From Puccinia triticina (Eukaryota > Basidiomycota > Pucciniomycetes > Pucciniales > Pucciniaceae), in contig NC_070571.1 of the NCBI RefSeq assembly GCF_026914185.1, forward strand, positions 1,860,001-1,924,000: DNA of 64,000 nt, in the 5' to 3' direction. Shown here in pieces: positions 41,346 through 54,102 of this stretch. The notes beneath the pieces were generated by a model that saw only the letters and a list, made by a program, of their open reading frames with translations, made no database searches and was not told where the DNA came from. The number at the start of each line of letters is the position of its first letter. The stretch's first letter is position 1. The position numbers and the translations under genes are program-made.

Positions 41346-43132
41346 TCCCACTGTTGTTGTCTCCATATTCAGACCGTCGTTTTTTTTTTTTTCCTTTTTT
41401 GGTGTTGTTGGGCTCTCGGTCTTCGCGTTTCTTCGGCTCTCATGGGCCGTGTAGTGTTTGTGTGTGCATACGCTTCCTCTGCGCTTTTCTCCTGTCGATA
41501 TTCAGTACTGCTTGTGTGTCTCCCCGACCCGCCGCCTCCCGCCCGCGTCCTCTGCGCCGCTCGGCTCGAGCCGCGCCCAGCCGTCTTCTTGTCCCTTCTC
41601 TTGCCGGGGAGGAACAGCTGAGAGAGACATGGACGGCCTGCTTGGGCGTCCGGGCAAGGTCGAGCGGCGCGGGGTCTCGCCCGGCGCGGCGCGTGCCCAT
41701 CGCTCTCCGTATTTAATGGCTCCAGACAGTCCCAGGTGCGAGATGAGCGCCATCGCCGAGAAGAAGCAGCCCGGCTGGATCCAAGCTCCCACACGGCCGC
41801 AAGATCATCGCGGCATGCACCCGGCAAGAATTTCCATCGGCAGATCGACATCGCCGACCCACTCGCGCCGCCGTGGATAGCTCCCCCCCGGCTGGCGGGC
41901 ACATCCGGGCGTGCGGATCCGCGCGGAAGGGCTCCCCGGAGCGTCCGCCGACCTCTGTCGCCGAGCCGCCCGCTCAGAGCTCGCGCTCCTCCGTCTGCCG
42001 CGACTTGAGTCGACCGGCGTGCACTCGCTCGGCTGGATCGACTCTGCGGCTCCGGCCCCCCTAGCTCGGGGGCTCCCCGGAGCGGGCAACCCGGGTCGAG
42101 GAAAAACACTTCTGTCAGAAGGAAAAAAAGCCCTGGGCTTCGAGGCCTGGTATGATGAACAAGACAGTACATATATGTCTTAAGATATGCCCAATGCGTA
42201 GACCTGAACCCTGATGCTCCCGGTCTCCTTCAGGTCCTTTTTCTTCTTCGCCTGGCTGCATTTACATATTTATCTAATTTCATCGTACGAGAATTGAATG
42301 CCATATCGCTGTTTCCTGGGATCGTGCGAGTTGGTTCCTGAGAACACCGATATCCGTTTCGGGGCAGTGCTTCCGGCTTCGCCACCTTCCAAAGCCCAAC
42401 AGCACGCACATGAACAAGATGAAAATGTGGTGTCTCATCGATACATCTGTGGACATCTATAAGATGGCCGCAATGGAGGGAGCTCGTTGGGTCCTGGGGA
42501 TACATATGCGGAAGGGTTTTTGGGCACTGATAGCACCGTCGTCGCTATCCCTGAATCCACGTTGTCGTTGCGCGATGTATTTATGTAAGCTGGTGATCGG
42601 CGATTTGACGGAGGTCTTTTTGCAAATTCAAGGCAAGCGTTGATAAGGTCGTGACTGATACATGTCGATCGCGTGAGTATAACCCATGTCGCAATATGAG
42701 CAGTAGTATGACGGGGTGGTATGAGCACGATAAATATGTACCACTCTTATCAAGTCACTGCCATCGCTACCCCGGGCGACGGCTTCAACACAAGCCGATG
42801 ACTGGACATATTCGCCTTGGATATCGGGCGCATATGATGGATCAGAGGATACTGGTTGCGCGCGTTGCCCTTGAGTTGCCCGGTCTGGATTCCAGCTGGA
42901 GGTGATATTCTTGACATGGGGCAGGACCGCTGTACCAAGATATGGATGGACTCTCCTCTTGCCAAGTGCAACTCAAGGAAGCCCAGAATACTTAAGGCGG
43001 GCAGCTTCCTGCAATCGCAACCCTCCCCATCCCACGAATCCAAATCATTCTGAGTCTTATTATTGCAGCCATCCGGGAAGCGAGATAACCCATCTATCAG
43101 CACCTAAGGCGAAATATAGTGCCTAGCCCACC
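41346..43132. other. GC-rich island and intergenic region upstream of the RdRP gene
   Basis: 41500-42110 is conspicuously GC-rich and open in several frames on both strands, as expected from few stop codons, so the long ORFs there are not trusted. GGGCTCCCCGGAGCG occurs twice (about 41930 and 42069), each with the self-complementary core GCTCCCCGGAGC. A TATTTAA string is near 41710. 42190-43130 has ordinary base composition and no gene was recognised. A structured non-coding transcript is possible but unsupported. Confidence 0.4.
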
Positions 43133-46100
43133 ATGTCTTACACTCTAGTAGAGCCGATGATTGGCGTGACGATGAGCGAAAAGCCAGTCCCCGATGCCAA
43201 ACCGAATATTGAGGCGGCGGAGATAGAAGAGATCGAGCCTTTTCCGGATCCTGAAGAGAGAGCTCACGCCGAGCGCACAGCTCCTTACACCCGTGAGCCC
43301 TACAATTTTTTTGTTTTGGCACATTCAGATTGCACACTGACTCTCGTGTGCTGCGGTTGGTAGGAAATGAGAATCTTGAAAGTGTTACGAGGTACTTTGA
43401 CCAGCCAACGGATCTGCAGCTATCCCAGCTCAACAACCACCTCATCAAATGGGAGGTGGCTCGATCTATCATTGTCTGCCCCGGCGAAGACCAACAAAAG
43501 GTGCTCGCCAGTGATCTTCCGACCGACCCGCGCCTTTTGAACCTCAGCGCGATTGTGCCGGGGTGCGGACTGGAGTACGACTATGACACACAGCTGTCGA
43601 GTGTGATTGACCAGCTCAAACAAGAGATGCAGTCCGAAGGCGACGATTCCAGCGTCGAGAGCGCAATCGAGAAGCTCATCCGCTCCGGCGAGGTCCGCTT
43701 CGCCTTCGACCTATCATCGGATATAGTCGATTACACTTGGAAGTATAAGATGACGAATGCTCGATTGGCAACTTCAAACGAACTCCTGAGGACGTATGGC
43801 TCTGATTGTTGGATCCAATTCCATCTCAGTGAGGCGCTTCTGTTCTCTACCCAATACACTGGTCGAAGACATGGGGTCGGGAATGAGATATGGCAGTTTC
43901 TTCATCGGCCGATCAGTTTCTTTCAGAGGGTATATCGCTCAGCCCTAGTCAAGGACGTAAGTAACCTGAGCCTTTTTGGTATGTTTTTTTTATTGATTCT
44001 TTCTTTGTAGGAAACCGTCTGGTTTTTCGCCTCACCAATGCACGTTAAGAAGCCAATTCATATGACGGACATGATCAACAAACAATTGCCTGTCGACCTC
44101 AATTACACCATGAAGATCTCGAAATTTGTACGTCAATTCCATGCAGATTTCCTTTTTTTTTTTTAGAGAAAAGGTTTATCGTGACAACTGTTTGAGTTTC
44201 CTGGAGCAGAATTCGCGATTGCAGCTTGGTCTTTCGACAACCACTCCAAGTGTTGCCTTCAAGCCATGCGAAATTCGACGCGTCCCGGATATATGCACGA
44301 GCTCATTACGCATCACCCGGGAGCTCATGTCAGAGATAGCACACAAGTTGCAGCTATCCTATGTCCCCTGTATGTCCAAACTGTGTCTCCTTTTCTTGAA
44401 GGAAAATCACAGCTTTTTGTGTCATTCTGATGGCTGCCTTTCTTGCCGTGTTTTGAAAATTCAGCGGCAATATCAGGTGCTCACAAGGTGCCCGAATCCA
44501 ACTATGTTGGACAGCAGTATACGTGGGCTCTGTTTGACCCAGTCGGTTTACCACCTAACATCTTCCTGCAAGTCTGGAATAACGATCACATCAGCACTAA
44601 AGGGATGAAGTCCCTCAAGTTTCAATTTAAAATCCCGGTCTACGTGAAATCGTCTAGACGCTGGAAGGAGGTCCAATGCGACATCGTTGTTCCACGCATG
44701 CGCATCGAGATCAAATTCGGCAAGCCGACTGACGAGGTTTTAATGACTGACGGCGCCGCTGCTATCAGCTGGGGAGCTGCGATGAGCATCAAGGAAACTC
44801 TGGGACTAAATCATCTTCCTGGTACGCAAATGCAAATCTTCTAAAAACAATTTTGGGGGCAGGTTTGCTTGACTTCCTGCATCTCACGTCTCAGCTGCGT
44901 ACCAAGCACGAATTTTGAAAAGTAAAGGTAAATCAAAATTTGGTTTTATCAGTGGTTTTAGACGCGTTTGTTCAGGCCATCTGATAGTTTTTTTTTTCTT
45001 TCTCTCTTCCTCCGTCTTAACAGGATTATGGTACCTGAGTCGAGATCAAGACAAAAGTGCTCACTGGATCGAGATTCGTGCAAGCCAATGGAAAGGTGAT
45101 GTGCGGCGCACGGCAGACGATCCAATCATGTTCAACATCTGCAACTTCTCCACTCGTGCCAAAACCGGACATGTCAACAGACAATCAATCCCAGTTGAGT
45201 TTCAGCAGTTTTATTGGCCATGCGAGCACAGGTTCCTTGGAGCTCTCCACGGGCCGAGCTGACGTGATGGGTTTCTAGGTCATCGTTTCAAGAAATGTGC
45301 CGGTTTCGGTGTTTACGGACCGTCAAAGGGCGACGTTCAAAGCTGTGTTGGATGAACTCACGTCGACGAATCCTGTCACTCTAGCTCAAGCACTCGAGGT
45401 CCATGGTCACCTGCTGAACATCAAAGCCAAACGGCTTGCAACGGTAACCAATAGCTACATACGCAAGGACATGGATGAGGACGGATTTGCTTGGGAAAGA
45501 TATTCTAACCGTCCCTACAGTCCAATGGAAGAGATCGTTGAGCTGCTCAAAAGCGGGTTTTCTGCTCGCAATAACCGGGTTGTCGACAGGCTTAATTATG
45601 CCGGTAAACAAATCTGTGAGAAAATGGTATTTACAAAGCTCTTTTGGTTTGATTGGTGGTCTTTCATTTGAGCAGCCTTTAATAATTTTCGGCTAATACA
45701 TAAATATGTTCCTTCAAAGATGAACTTCAAGGTTGAAGTGGGATCTAGCGTGACTGTTTACGCCATACCGGACCCGTAAGCACAGATTGTCGTGGCCACT
45801 TGGTTGCTGTTTCTGTTGCAACTGACATCTTGGCCACCGGCTCCAGAACCGGCACGTTGAAAGAGGGGGAAGTATTTTTACGGCTCTCTCGGTTCAGGTG
45901 AGAAATCTTACAACTTCGAACGGCCCCTAAAGGAATATTTGCCGACGTGTTGAGCTCCACTTTGCAGAGATCCCACGACGTCTCTTCCGGTCAACGTCTT
46001 GAAAGGAAGCTGCGTTGTTGCAAGATCTCCATGTGTGCTCGTAAGTATTTCAAATGTTGCCATTCAACAAATCTTCATCTTTAGCTTACAGCTGATCACC

Positions 46101-48273
46101 TTACACGTTGCAGCCAACGGACGCAAGGAAAGTCAAGGCTGTCATCAATCAGCGGTTAGCATGCTACGAAGATGTTTTAGTATGTTCGATTCAGGGCAAG
46201 AAATCCCTGCTTGATTACCTTTCTGGCGGTACGTAATTTTTGATTCATCCTTGAAATCAGATTACAGCTGTTGACTTAGCCATGTTCTTTGACTCTCCAG
46301 GCGACTACGATGGTAAGAATTCAATCCATAATGAAGTTAAGATGAATTTTTTTCCTAATAGTAAAGCTTTCTTTTGCTCTTTTTTGCACGTGTTTAGGTG
46401 ACGTGGTAATCGTAATTTGGGATGATGCGTTCACCGAAAACTTTGTCAACGCGGTTGATTCAGAGTATCAACTCCCCACGGAAAGATACAACAACTTTTT
46501 TTCTGGTACGCTTCCCGAATTCAAATGTTCATTCTTAATATATATAAAAAAAGGTTTGAGCTCCGTTAAATGAAGACAGGAATATGCAGATACGGTTACG
46601 ATGGCTGCCTCTGGGAGAGGTTCATGTTTACCAACGATGAAAGTCCAGGACTTCTTGACGCTTAAAAAGGAAAATAGAACCTTTGAGCGGGAGTTTAGAA
46701 GAGCTCAGCTTGTGTCACTATTTCAACCAGTGGCTTACGGTCGCTATTCACGCATGCACAAAGTGTGAGTGACTTCCCTTCCACGACTTAGCTTGTCGTG
46801 ACTGACTGGTGTCGAAAAATTACACCCCAATTTTCTCCATCAAGTTGCGAATACTTATTCGGGATAGGTCATACACTTACCATGAAGCTTGGTTACGGTA
46901 AGCAATTTAATCTAACACGACTGATTCATTCTTGGTATTGATAACCCACATGCTTTTTCAAAATATCACATCGTAGTTTATACTAAATGCTTGGATGCAG
47001 CCAAGCAAGGTACGGGGATAAATTTTTCTTACCACCTCTTTCAGTACCAGCATGTTGTTGACAAACCGGGGGTTTCAGGGATAATCCTGAAGGCAGAGGC
47101 GGATTATGAATTGAAGAGAGAATTCGAGGAAGCTATTGGAGGACTTGTAAGGGGAGTGATTCCACTTCCATGGTGGACATCCTATGTTGACATCTCAAAG
47201 GATGAGGGAAGCGGAGATTGGAACTATGGCGACAGAGGAATCGCGAAGGAATATCTTGAGGTGAAAAGGGAGCATGTTTTAGGTGAGTGGCAACGCAAAG
47301 TTGTCGTTTTTGTACCTCCGGGGTTGTATGATCAAGATTACTGAAATTTATTCACAGAGGCGATTGCAATCACTGGCGAAGAAGAAGCAAGAAAGTTTCT
47401 CTTTACATTGAAGAATCTAAAAGTGGAATCAAACGATCCCGTTCTGAGTTTGCCATGGCTGAAATTCGAGAAAACCGTCAAGTCCAACTTGCACGATGCT
47501 CGCGCCTTAATGAAGTTCATCAAGTCCAATGCTGAAGTATGCCACAGTCCATTCCGGCTTCTCTCTACAGCTCTAAATACAACTTCTGATTGATAAAATA
47601 ATGGGGTTTTTTTTTTTGGATCTAAATAATGGTTTAGGAATGCTTCAACCAATACCAGATGGCTTTTGTATTCAAGGATGGTCAACACCACCCGACTTTG
47701 CCATGTAAGGATGGGAAGATAGACAGGTCGAACTTCGAAGCTGCTGGAAAGACTTTCTGGATTGATGGTCAATTTGACAATGCTATTGAAGCAGTCAAAC
47801 ATGATCCTAAATCTCTTATTTTTCTCCGGGGTAAAGGAAAAGTGGAATACAACAATCTCAGAGTGAATTTGTTTCTCTATGCTTACCTAGTGCCCAGACA
47901 CCGATAAAATTTACTGGTTCATATTTTTCTGTGATGATTTTTGGATTCAGGCTTCTGCATTGGCGGCAATTGCACCTGAGCAAAACTTTTTCCCCTTTCA
48001 CGTAGTTTTTAATGAGGTAAATAGCTTTCTTTCTGCTCTGAATCAATCCATCCTTTCCTCAAAGCTCAAACGGATCTCGACGAACTGACGATGTTTTTTT
48101 CTTTGATTTCTTGAAATCAGCTATGCCACATCAGATCCGCAGCCTCGGAGATTGGCTTCCAGGCGCGAGCAGGCTTCAAAAGGGTTGGCCATTTACCCAG
48201 AGCTTATGCGCCCGAGTTCTGGCAAGCCATGATGACCAGAAAGTGTTTGCTTCCACCAGAGAAAGTTGAATAG
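43133..48273 (+). CDS. Cellular RNA-dependent RNA polymerase (RNA silencing)
   Basis: Copies single-stranded RNA into double-stranded RNA that feeds Dicer. About 20 exons from ATG 43133 to TAG 48273; early exons 43133-43292, 43364-43956, 44011-44127 join in frame. The catalytic loop SGGDYDGDVVIVIWDDAF carries the DxDGD triad; an intron (46313-46397) splits it after the codon boundary in Gly of DYDG. Other family blocks: VSRNVPVSVFTDRQRATFK, GYDG-type upstream region DPTGTLKEGEVFLRLSR, GSCVVARSPCVLPTDARKV, SLFQPVAYGRYSRMHK, YTKCLDAAKQGTGINFS. The C-terminal helical tail runs through PWLKFEKTVKSNLHD to YAPEFWQAMMTRKC. Intron density and the DxDGD form show it is a QDE-1/RDR-type cellular enzyme, not a viral polymerase. 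All metal-binding aspartates are present. Confidence 0.93.
46301..46403 (+). other. Split catalytic DYDGD motif of the RdRP
   Basis: A 12-nt exon (46301-46312, after acceptor CTCCAG) encodes DYD plus the first base of Gly; after an 85-nt intron the next exon begins with GT GAC. Skipping or mis-splicing of this micro-exon would remove the active site. Confidence 0.75.
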
Positions 48274-48432
48274 TTTCTCATACCTTTCCTATATCCTTGG
48301 TTGTCTTGAGGTACACTGTATGCCAATCAAAACTAGGCAGAGTGCTCTACAAGCTCTCATCTCTCTTCCCCTACAAATACTGGATTTCATAGCTTGGGTG
48401 TAAACTTTGTCTGAACTGTAACTTGTGCATGT

Positions 48433-48717
48433 ATGGTTTCGCTGCGAAAAATCACAGTGGAGGAGTTGATCCCGTCCAATCTGAAGCCTGCGGACTTTGG
48501 ATTCGACCCTGAGAATCTATGTAAACTTTTGAGGGGAAACGCAGTCCCAGAGGCTGCAGATCTGGCTGTGCAGGGTCTGGACGTAAATCTCGACGGGAAG
48601 CCCTCGAGGCTCGGAAGTCCTCCAGTATTTGCGGATGTCAACTTGTGCCCAGTTGAGCAACTTTTTTTAGCGCATGGGTGTCAGATCTGTGCCGATCTGT
48701 TACAAACTGGTAATTGA
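48433..48717 (+). CDS. Possible small hypothetical protein, 94 aa
   Basis: An ATG-started uninterrupted frame with non-repetitive composition (VSLRKITVEELIPSNLKP; PENLCKLLRGNAVPEAADL; LFLAHGCQICADLLQTG). It lies between the RdRP stop and the dehydrogenase start. No domain recognised; it could be chance or part of the RdRP 3' UTR. Confidence 0.3.
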   Translation: MVSLRKITVEELIPSNLKPADFGFDPENLCKLLRGNAVPEAADLAVQGLDVNLDGKPSRLGSPPVFADVNLCPVEQLFLAHGCQICADLLQTGN

Positions 48718-48919
48718 CGATCAGCGGCGATCGCTGACAGGATTGATAGATAGACTTTGTGTGATTGCGGAGCTGGTGTAATTATCAAGCTTCTCCGGTT
48801 ATTTCAAATTTGCCGGGGGAAATGATCTGAAATGGTATAGTTATCCAACTCGAAGCAGAACCTTGTACCCCTTTCCACTTCCCATTCTTATCTGGTTATC
48901 GTCCTTCCACCATTGGACC

Positions 48920-51900
48920 ATGTCCTTGCAACTGAGGGGTCGGCCCAGGCTTTCCTTCGAAAAACGCTTTCGTCTCTTCACCCGAGCTTTTCAGCAAGGT
49001 CCCGCAGGCGATCCGCCAGTCTGGGGTACGTCTTTGTTGGGCGGCAGATCGGCCCTAGAAGTGGAGACAACTAATTGAACAGTTTGCATGTCCACCCCAC
49101 ACAGGCTATCAGCGTCCTGAATCTTTTCAGTTGCCAGATTTTACGCCTGAGCAACTTTTAAACCGAGCTTCTCAAGCGTCGTTAGTCAGGCTGGTAGACT
49201 CCTATCGAGTGAGCACATGGCCCTTACTCTCGATTCTTACTCAAATAGTTCAATCCATAGCTGATAATGTTGACCAGCGCCATGCCCATCGATCCGCAAG
49301 TTTAGATCCACTGTCCCTGACCCCCCGACCGTCAGTGCCGGCGTTGGATCCCAGAAGATATGGATTTGGAGTTTCTCCGTCGTTTTTGAAAGACAGGTTA
49401 CACTCAAATCACATAGCCAATGAACTTCCGAGTGAAATGATAGATGAGTTGGGAGATGAGACTAAGCTCTGGTCGGTGGACGGGGTCGTTGGCATGGGCA
49501 CCAGGACTCCAGGCGGAGTTCAGCGGACTTTGGGAGAGATTATCGATCGACTCCAGCAGGTCTACTGTGGCCGAATTGCTTACGAATACATGCACTTGCC
49601 GGTAAGCTGTTCATTTATTTCAACGAAGTTGGAGAAACTAGCTCTGACTAAAATTTCCAAATCACAGAACAAATCCGAAAGAGAATGGCTGTCTGACACA
49701 CTGGAGTCCAAAGTACACGATATGTCGATCGGGGAGGACTGTAAACTTCATTACTGGCAACTTCTTTATCGGTCGGAAGCTTTTGATAAGTTTCTAGGTA
49801 CCAAGTTCCCCAATGTCAAGCGTTATGGTCTTGAAGGGGGGGAGAGTATGCTGGTGGCATTGGACCGAATCTTCGAAGAATGTAGCGCTCATGGGGTCAA
49901 GGATGTGATTGTGTGAGTAGACATGGTCCAATTTGTTTTTTGCATTTCCCTTAGTTAACGGACAGAGGGTTTTTTTCTTTTGTACAGCGCAATGCCCCAT
50001 CGGGGTCGCTTGAATTTCTTGACTCAACTGCTATCCTTGGATCTTGATATATTGCTGAAGAAGGTGGCTATTTCATTCTTAGAGTGTCTGACCGAAGTTT
50101 TATCGTCAAGTTTCGATATCTGGAGGATAGCTGAGAATGCTGCTTTCACTACTTGGCTGCTCAGCTCAAAGGCAAGGCAGAAATTTCAGAAGATCTGCTC
50201 CGTGATACTCCGGCGTACACGGGTGATGTCCTTTCACATCTGACGACCACAACATCCTTGCGATCTCGGGGCTGCCCCGATGGCAAACCTGTCAATGTTC
50301 ACGTATTACCCAACCCATCACATTTAGAGGCTGTTTCTCCCGTGGGTTTGGGTGTTGCTCGGGCACTCAACATGCTGGACGGGGTAGGGCCGTACCTCGA
50401 ATCGTTGCCAGTCAATGAAAAGCGGATTGGTGACGAGGTCTTGAGCGTTCAAATCCACGGGGACGCCGCATTTGGGGGGCAAGGGGTGGTGGCTGAAACT
50501 CTAAATCTCAGTGAGTTGATTCTCTTATCTCAACATGTTGCGCCTCCAAAACAAAAAATAGTTTCTGAGGATACACTTTCTGTTTATTTTCTTAGGTACT
50601 CTTCCACATTTTACTGTTGGAGGAAGCGTGAGGCTAGTTCTGAACAACCAAGTCGGTAGCTCCTATAGAGTCGGATTTCGCAGGACCCACAATTGATCCT
50701 GTGGTTTATTTATCTGATCTTCAGCTGGGATACACCACTCCCGCGACGGAAGGTCGGACATCATTCTATGCAACCGACATAGGTAAGTCTATCAGCGCGC
50801 CCATTATCCACGTAAATGGGGAGTATCCAGAGGATGTTTCGAGGGCTCTATCATTGGCGTTCGCCTTTAGAAAGTGCGTCTATCCCTCAAATCTCTCGAA
50901 GGTTATCTTCTTTACGCTAACCTATATAAAATGTCTGTTGGGGGAAGTCAATTCCGAAAGGATGTGCTCATCGACTTGGTAGTTTACAGAAGATGGGGCC
51001 ATAACGAGTAGGTCATGTATTTCTCATGTCCCACTGGGCGTATTTCAGGCGACATTCGGAATAGTCGATTTGACATCGTTTTGCCTCTGTGTTTTGCCGT
51101 ATGACTAGACTTGACGAGGTCAGCGAGTTCCACCCTTCACGAGGACTGTTGTTGCAACTTTACTTACTGAGATCGTACATACCGTGCTTGACATTTGCAG
51201 CCGACCTATACAAGTCCACACATGTACCGAAAGATTGATTCGCTTCCGAGTGTTCCCACGCGCTACGAAAAAGAGCTTCTGGACAGCAAAGTGTTTGATG
51301 TTCAAACTCTATCCAAAATCAAATCCACCGTTGATCAGGAATTTTCTCAAGCTCTCGATGTTCAGCAAAGCCCTCTTGGAAATAAGAATGCCGGGAAGAC
51401 GAGCTTGATGCACTTGGAAAACATGGTTGGGAATCGACCGTGCCCTCCTCATAAAGCAAGACATATCAGCCAGGACGCTGAAACTGGCGTGAGCCTCGCA
51501 CGTCTTCAAGAAGCTGGGCGCGCCTCAGTAACCACTCCAAAAGACTTCGTAAGTATTTTGCGAGAAATGTCGCTTTCAAAGGGCAACATTAACGATCAAC
51601 TTGCTGCACAGAACGTCCATCCAAGGCTACAAAAGATGCATATTCAGAAACGTCTCCAGGCCCTCGAGAACAATCCCGAAGCTCCCAAGCCAACAATTGA
51701 TTTTTCAACCGCTGAAGCGTTGGCGTTTGGTACTTTATTGGAGGACGGCTTCGACATAAGATTGTCGGGACAAGATAGCGGTCGAGGCACATTCTCTCAG
51801 CGACATGCCCTCTTGACAGACCAGGATGTCGAAGGCCGAACAGTTGTGCCGCTAAACCAGTTAGCAGCTCAAGATCCCGGTAGAGGCAAGCTAGAGATCG

Positions 51901-53195
51901 TCAACAGCCCCTTGAGTGAATACTCGGTCATGGGCTTTGAACTGGGATTTTCCTACATGACATCCAGAACCTGTTTAGTCCTCTGGGAAGCTCAATTTGG
52001 CGACTTTGTCAACACGGCCCAAGTGATTGTTGATCACTTCCTTGTTTCTGGTCAATTCAAATGGCCTACATTTCAAAGTGGCTTAGTATTACTCCTTCCT
52101 CACGGATTGGACGGGGCTGGACCGGAACACTCATCCTGTCGAATCGAAAGGTTCTTGCAGGCCGCCAACGAGCCGTGGTTGTTCGGAGACCGATCTACTC
52201 AAGTTGGATTCGAGGGCGAAAATATCTCGGTTTGTAATGCGACAACACCTGCCCAATACTTTCACCTCTTGAGAAGGCAGATGAAAACGGCAAGAACGAA
52301 GAGCCCGAAAGGATTGGTAATTTGCACGCCGAAAACGATGCTTAGAGCTCGAGAGACTTTCAGTCTTTTGAATGAATTAGGCCCCGGCACGTCTTGGAAA
52401 GAAGTTCTAGACGATCCTCTCTTGCAAAAAAATGCATCCAAAGATAGCGTTGAAAGACTCGTTTTATGCAGCGGAAAAGTTTACTATGATCTAGTGAAAA
52501 AGAGACACGCCTTGGATCTCGATTCAAAGGTTGCTTTGGTTAGGGTTGAAGTGCGTTCAATCTTGGAAAATGATTGTTTCCATAAACTTCTGGCCTTTTG
52601 ATTGACATGGGAATGATATTGAAACACTTCTTCTAGGAATTGACCCCATTTCCGTATCGATCTTTACACCAAGTGATCAGAAGTTATTCATCAGTTAAAT
52701 CTGTCATTTGGTAAGCCTACACATTCCTTCTGCTTTCCTATCAGGCCGACCTCACCGTACTTGCTGATAATCGGTATCAATACATTCGCTCCATTTTTCA
52801 CGCGTGTAAAGGGCCCAGGAAGAGCCACAAAATGCGGGAGCTTTGAATTTCGTGGCTCATCGAATAAGAGAAGTTTTAAGCAAAATGGGAAACGCGGGTT
52901 CGTTTCTCAGCGCTGACCAAGCTCCGCCAAGCGATTCAAGTCAAGATTCATCCCTCTCTGGGACCGCAGGTCAGTACTCATGTTTCTCTTTAGGGGGGGC
53001 AGTCACTGCAGCGTGCATCCATAAGATTCTCACTTTGTTTCATTTTGTGTAGACGGACAAGGTATTCAGTTAGGGTTTGTAGCTCGGCCAAGCTGTGCCT
53101 CTTCTGCTACTGGAATCAGCGAACGGTTCAAGCATGAACAAAGCCGGCTGGAAAATAAAGTGTTCGACTTGAATCTTGTCCAAAGTCCTTTCTAA
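48920..53195 (+). CDS. DHTKD1: 2-oxoadipate dehydrogenase E1 (DHTKD1 type)
   Basis: Thiamine-diphosphate-dependent E1 acting on 2-oxoadipate in lysine/tryptophan degradation, in mitochondria. ATG 48920 opens a basic presequence ([18 protein letters not shown]). Blocks in order: [152 protein letters not shown] joined to [143 protein letters not shown] and [15 protein letters not shown]. The [12 protein letters not shown] form separates it from 2-oxoglutarate dehydrogenase (GFTTDPR). The last exon is an unusual serine-rich tail ending at 53195. Confidence 0.93.
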
Positions 53196-54102
53196 GAATT
53201 GTGTATCTACATACTACCTTGTGATCTTACTTGCTGCCCTTTGTCCATGTATATCTAGATCCGAAGCACTTGTCTATTTTGATTGAATTTGTTGTATTCC
53301 AATGTTTTTTTTCTGGATTGTGATTGAGTGAATGTTTGTGGGTTTGAGGGAGATGAATGTATGATAACCTAGATTTTGCCGGTCCATTGAACCGAAGATT
53401 TTTAGTCAGTCTGATGAAGGAGCTGCTGTTTGCCAAAAAAAAACTTTCAATCTTATTAAATGATCTCTTTGAGCCTACTTTCAACGTCATTCGACCTCAT
53501 GTCTGAATTTTGGCGCTTAACAAGTGATACAACAGGTGCTGATAACGATTCACAGAAGTAAAATAATCATGCAAGTTGATGCGCTCAGATTTGAAATCCT
53601 TCCCCATGGTAAAACTCCAAGGTGGGCCTCGATTCATCGATGGTCTAGCTGTAGCATGACTCTTGGCTGATGTGGAGGGTATACATAGATGCTGATTGAT
53701 GAGGCCAACTGAGGTGGGTTTTTCAATTTGTGGGATAATATTTCAAAAGAAATGTCCCCAACATATTGAAAAAAAACACATAAACAAATCCAAAATGCCC
53801 ACATAATAATTAGAAGAACTTCAAAACGAGGTGTTACCCTCATTGAGGAACCGAGTAATTAGAAAGAAAAAAAAATCTAGGGGGAAGCAAGGCAATTAAT
53901 AGAAGCATTTCTTCGAACGAAATATTAGGGTTAAATTTTGCGGGATTTGCTAGAAGGAGTGACTCCGTTGGGAGGGATAAAACAGACAGATAAATTAACT
54001 GTACTTGGTTGACTCTCTCTCTCGTACCTCCTGGGCTCGAGAATACAGACTGGGTGATAATTATGGAAGGCCAGGGTTATGTTTTTCAGCTTTTGAAATT
54101 GG
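53196..54102. other. Intergenic region between convergent genes
   Basis: About 900 bp, AT-rich, with scattered A runs. No gene recognised; it should hold the 3' UTRs of the flanking convergent genes. Confidence 0.5.

Noticed and set aside
41369..42172. 267-codon ORF on the minus strand and overlapping plus-strand ORFs
   Set aside because: They lie in the GC-rich island where stop codons are rare, have biased Arg/Ser/Pro composition, and show no domain; both strands are open equally.
43133..48273. Integrated viral RNA polymerase
   Set aside because: The DxDGD catalytic loop, about 20 spliced exons and flanking host genes identify a cellular RDR/QDE-1 enzyme.
50690..50725. Apparent in-frame stop between NNQ and YTTPA in the dehydrogenase
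   Set aside because: GTCGGT and TTCAG flank the interval; splicing gives the canonical [10 protein letters not shown] motif, so this is an intron and not a frameshift.
48920..53195. Assignment as 2-oxoglutarate dehydrogenase (KGD1)
   Set aside because: The [12 protein letters not shown] segment and the [20 protein letters not shown] forms are those of DHTKD1, not of OGDH, which has GFTTDPR and GDVKYHLG.
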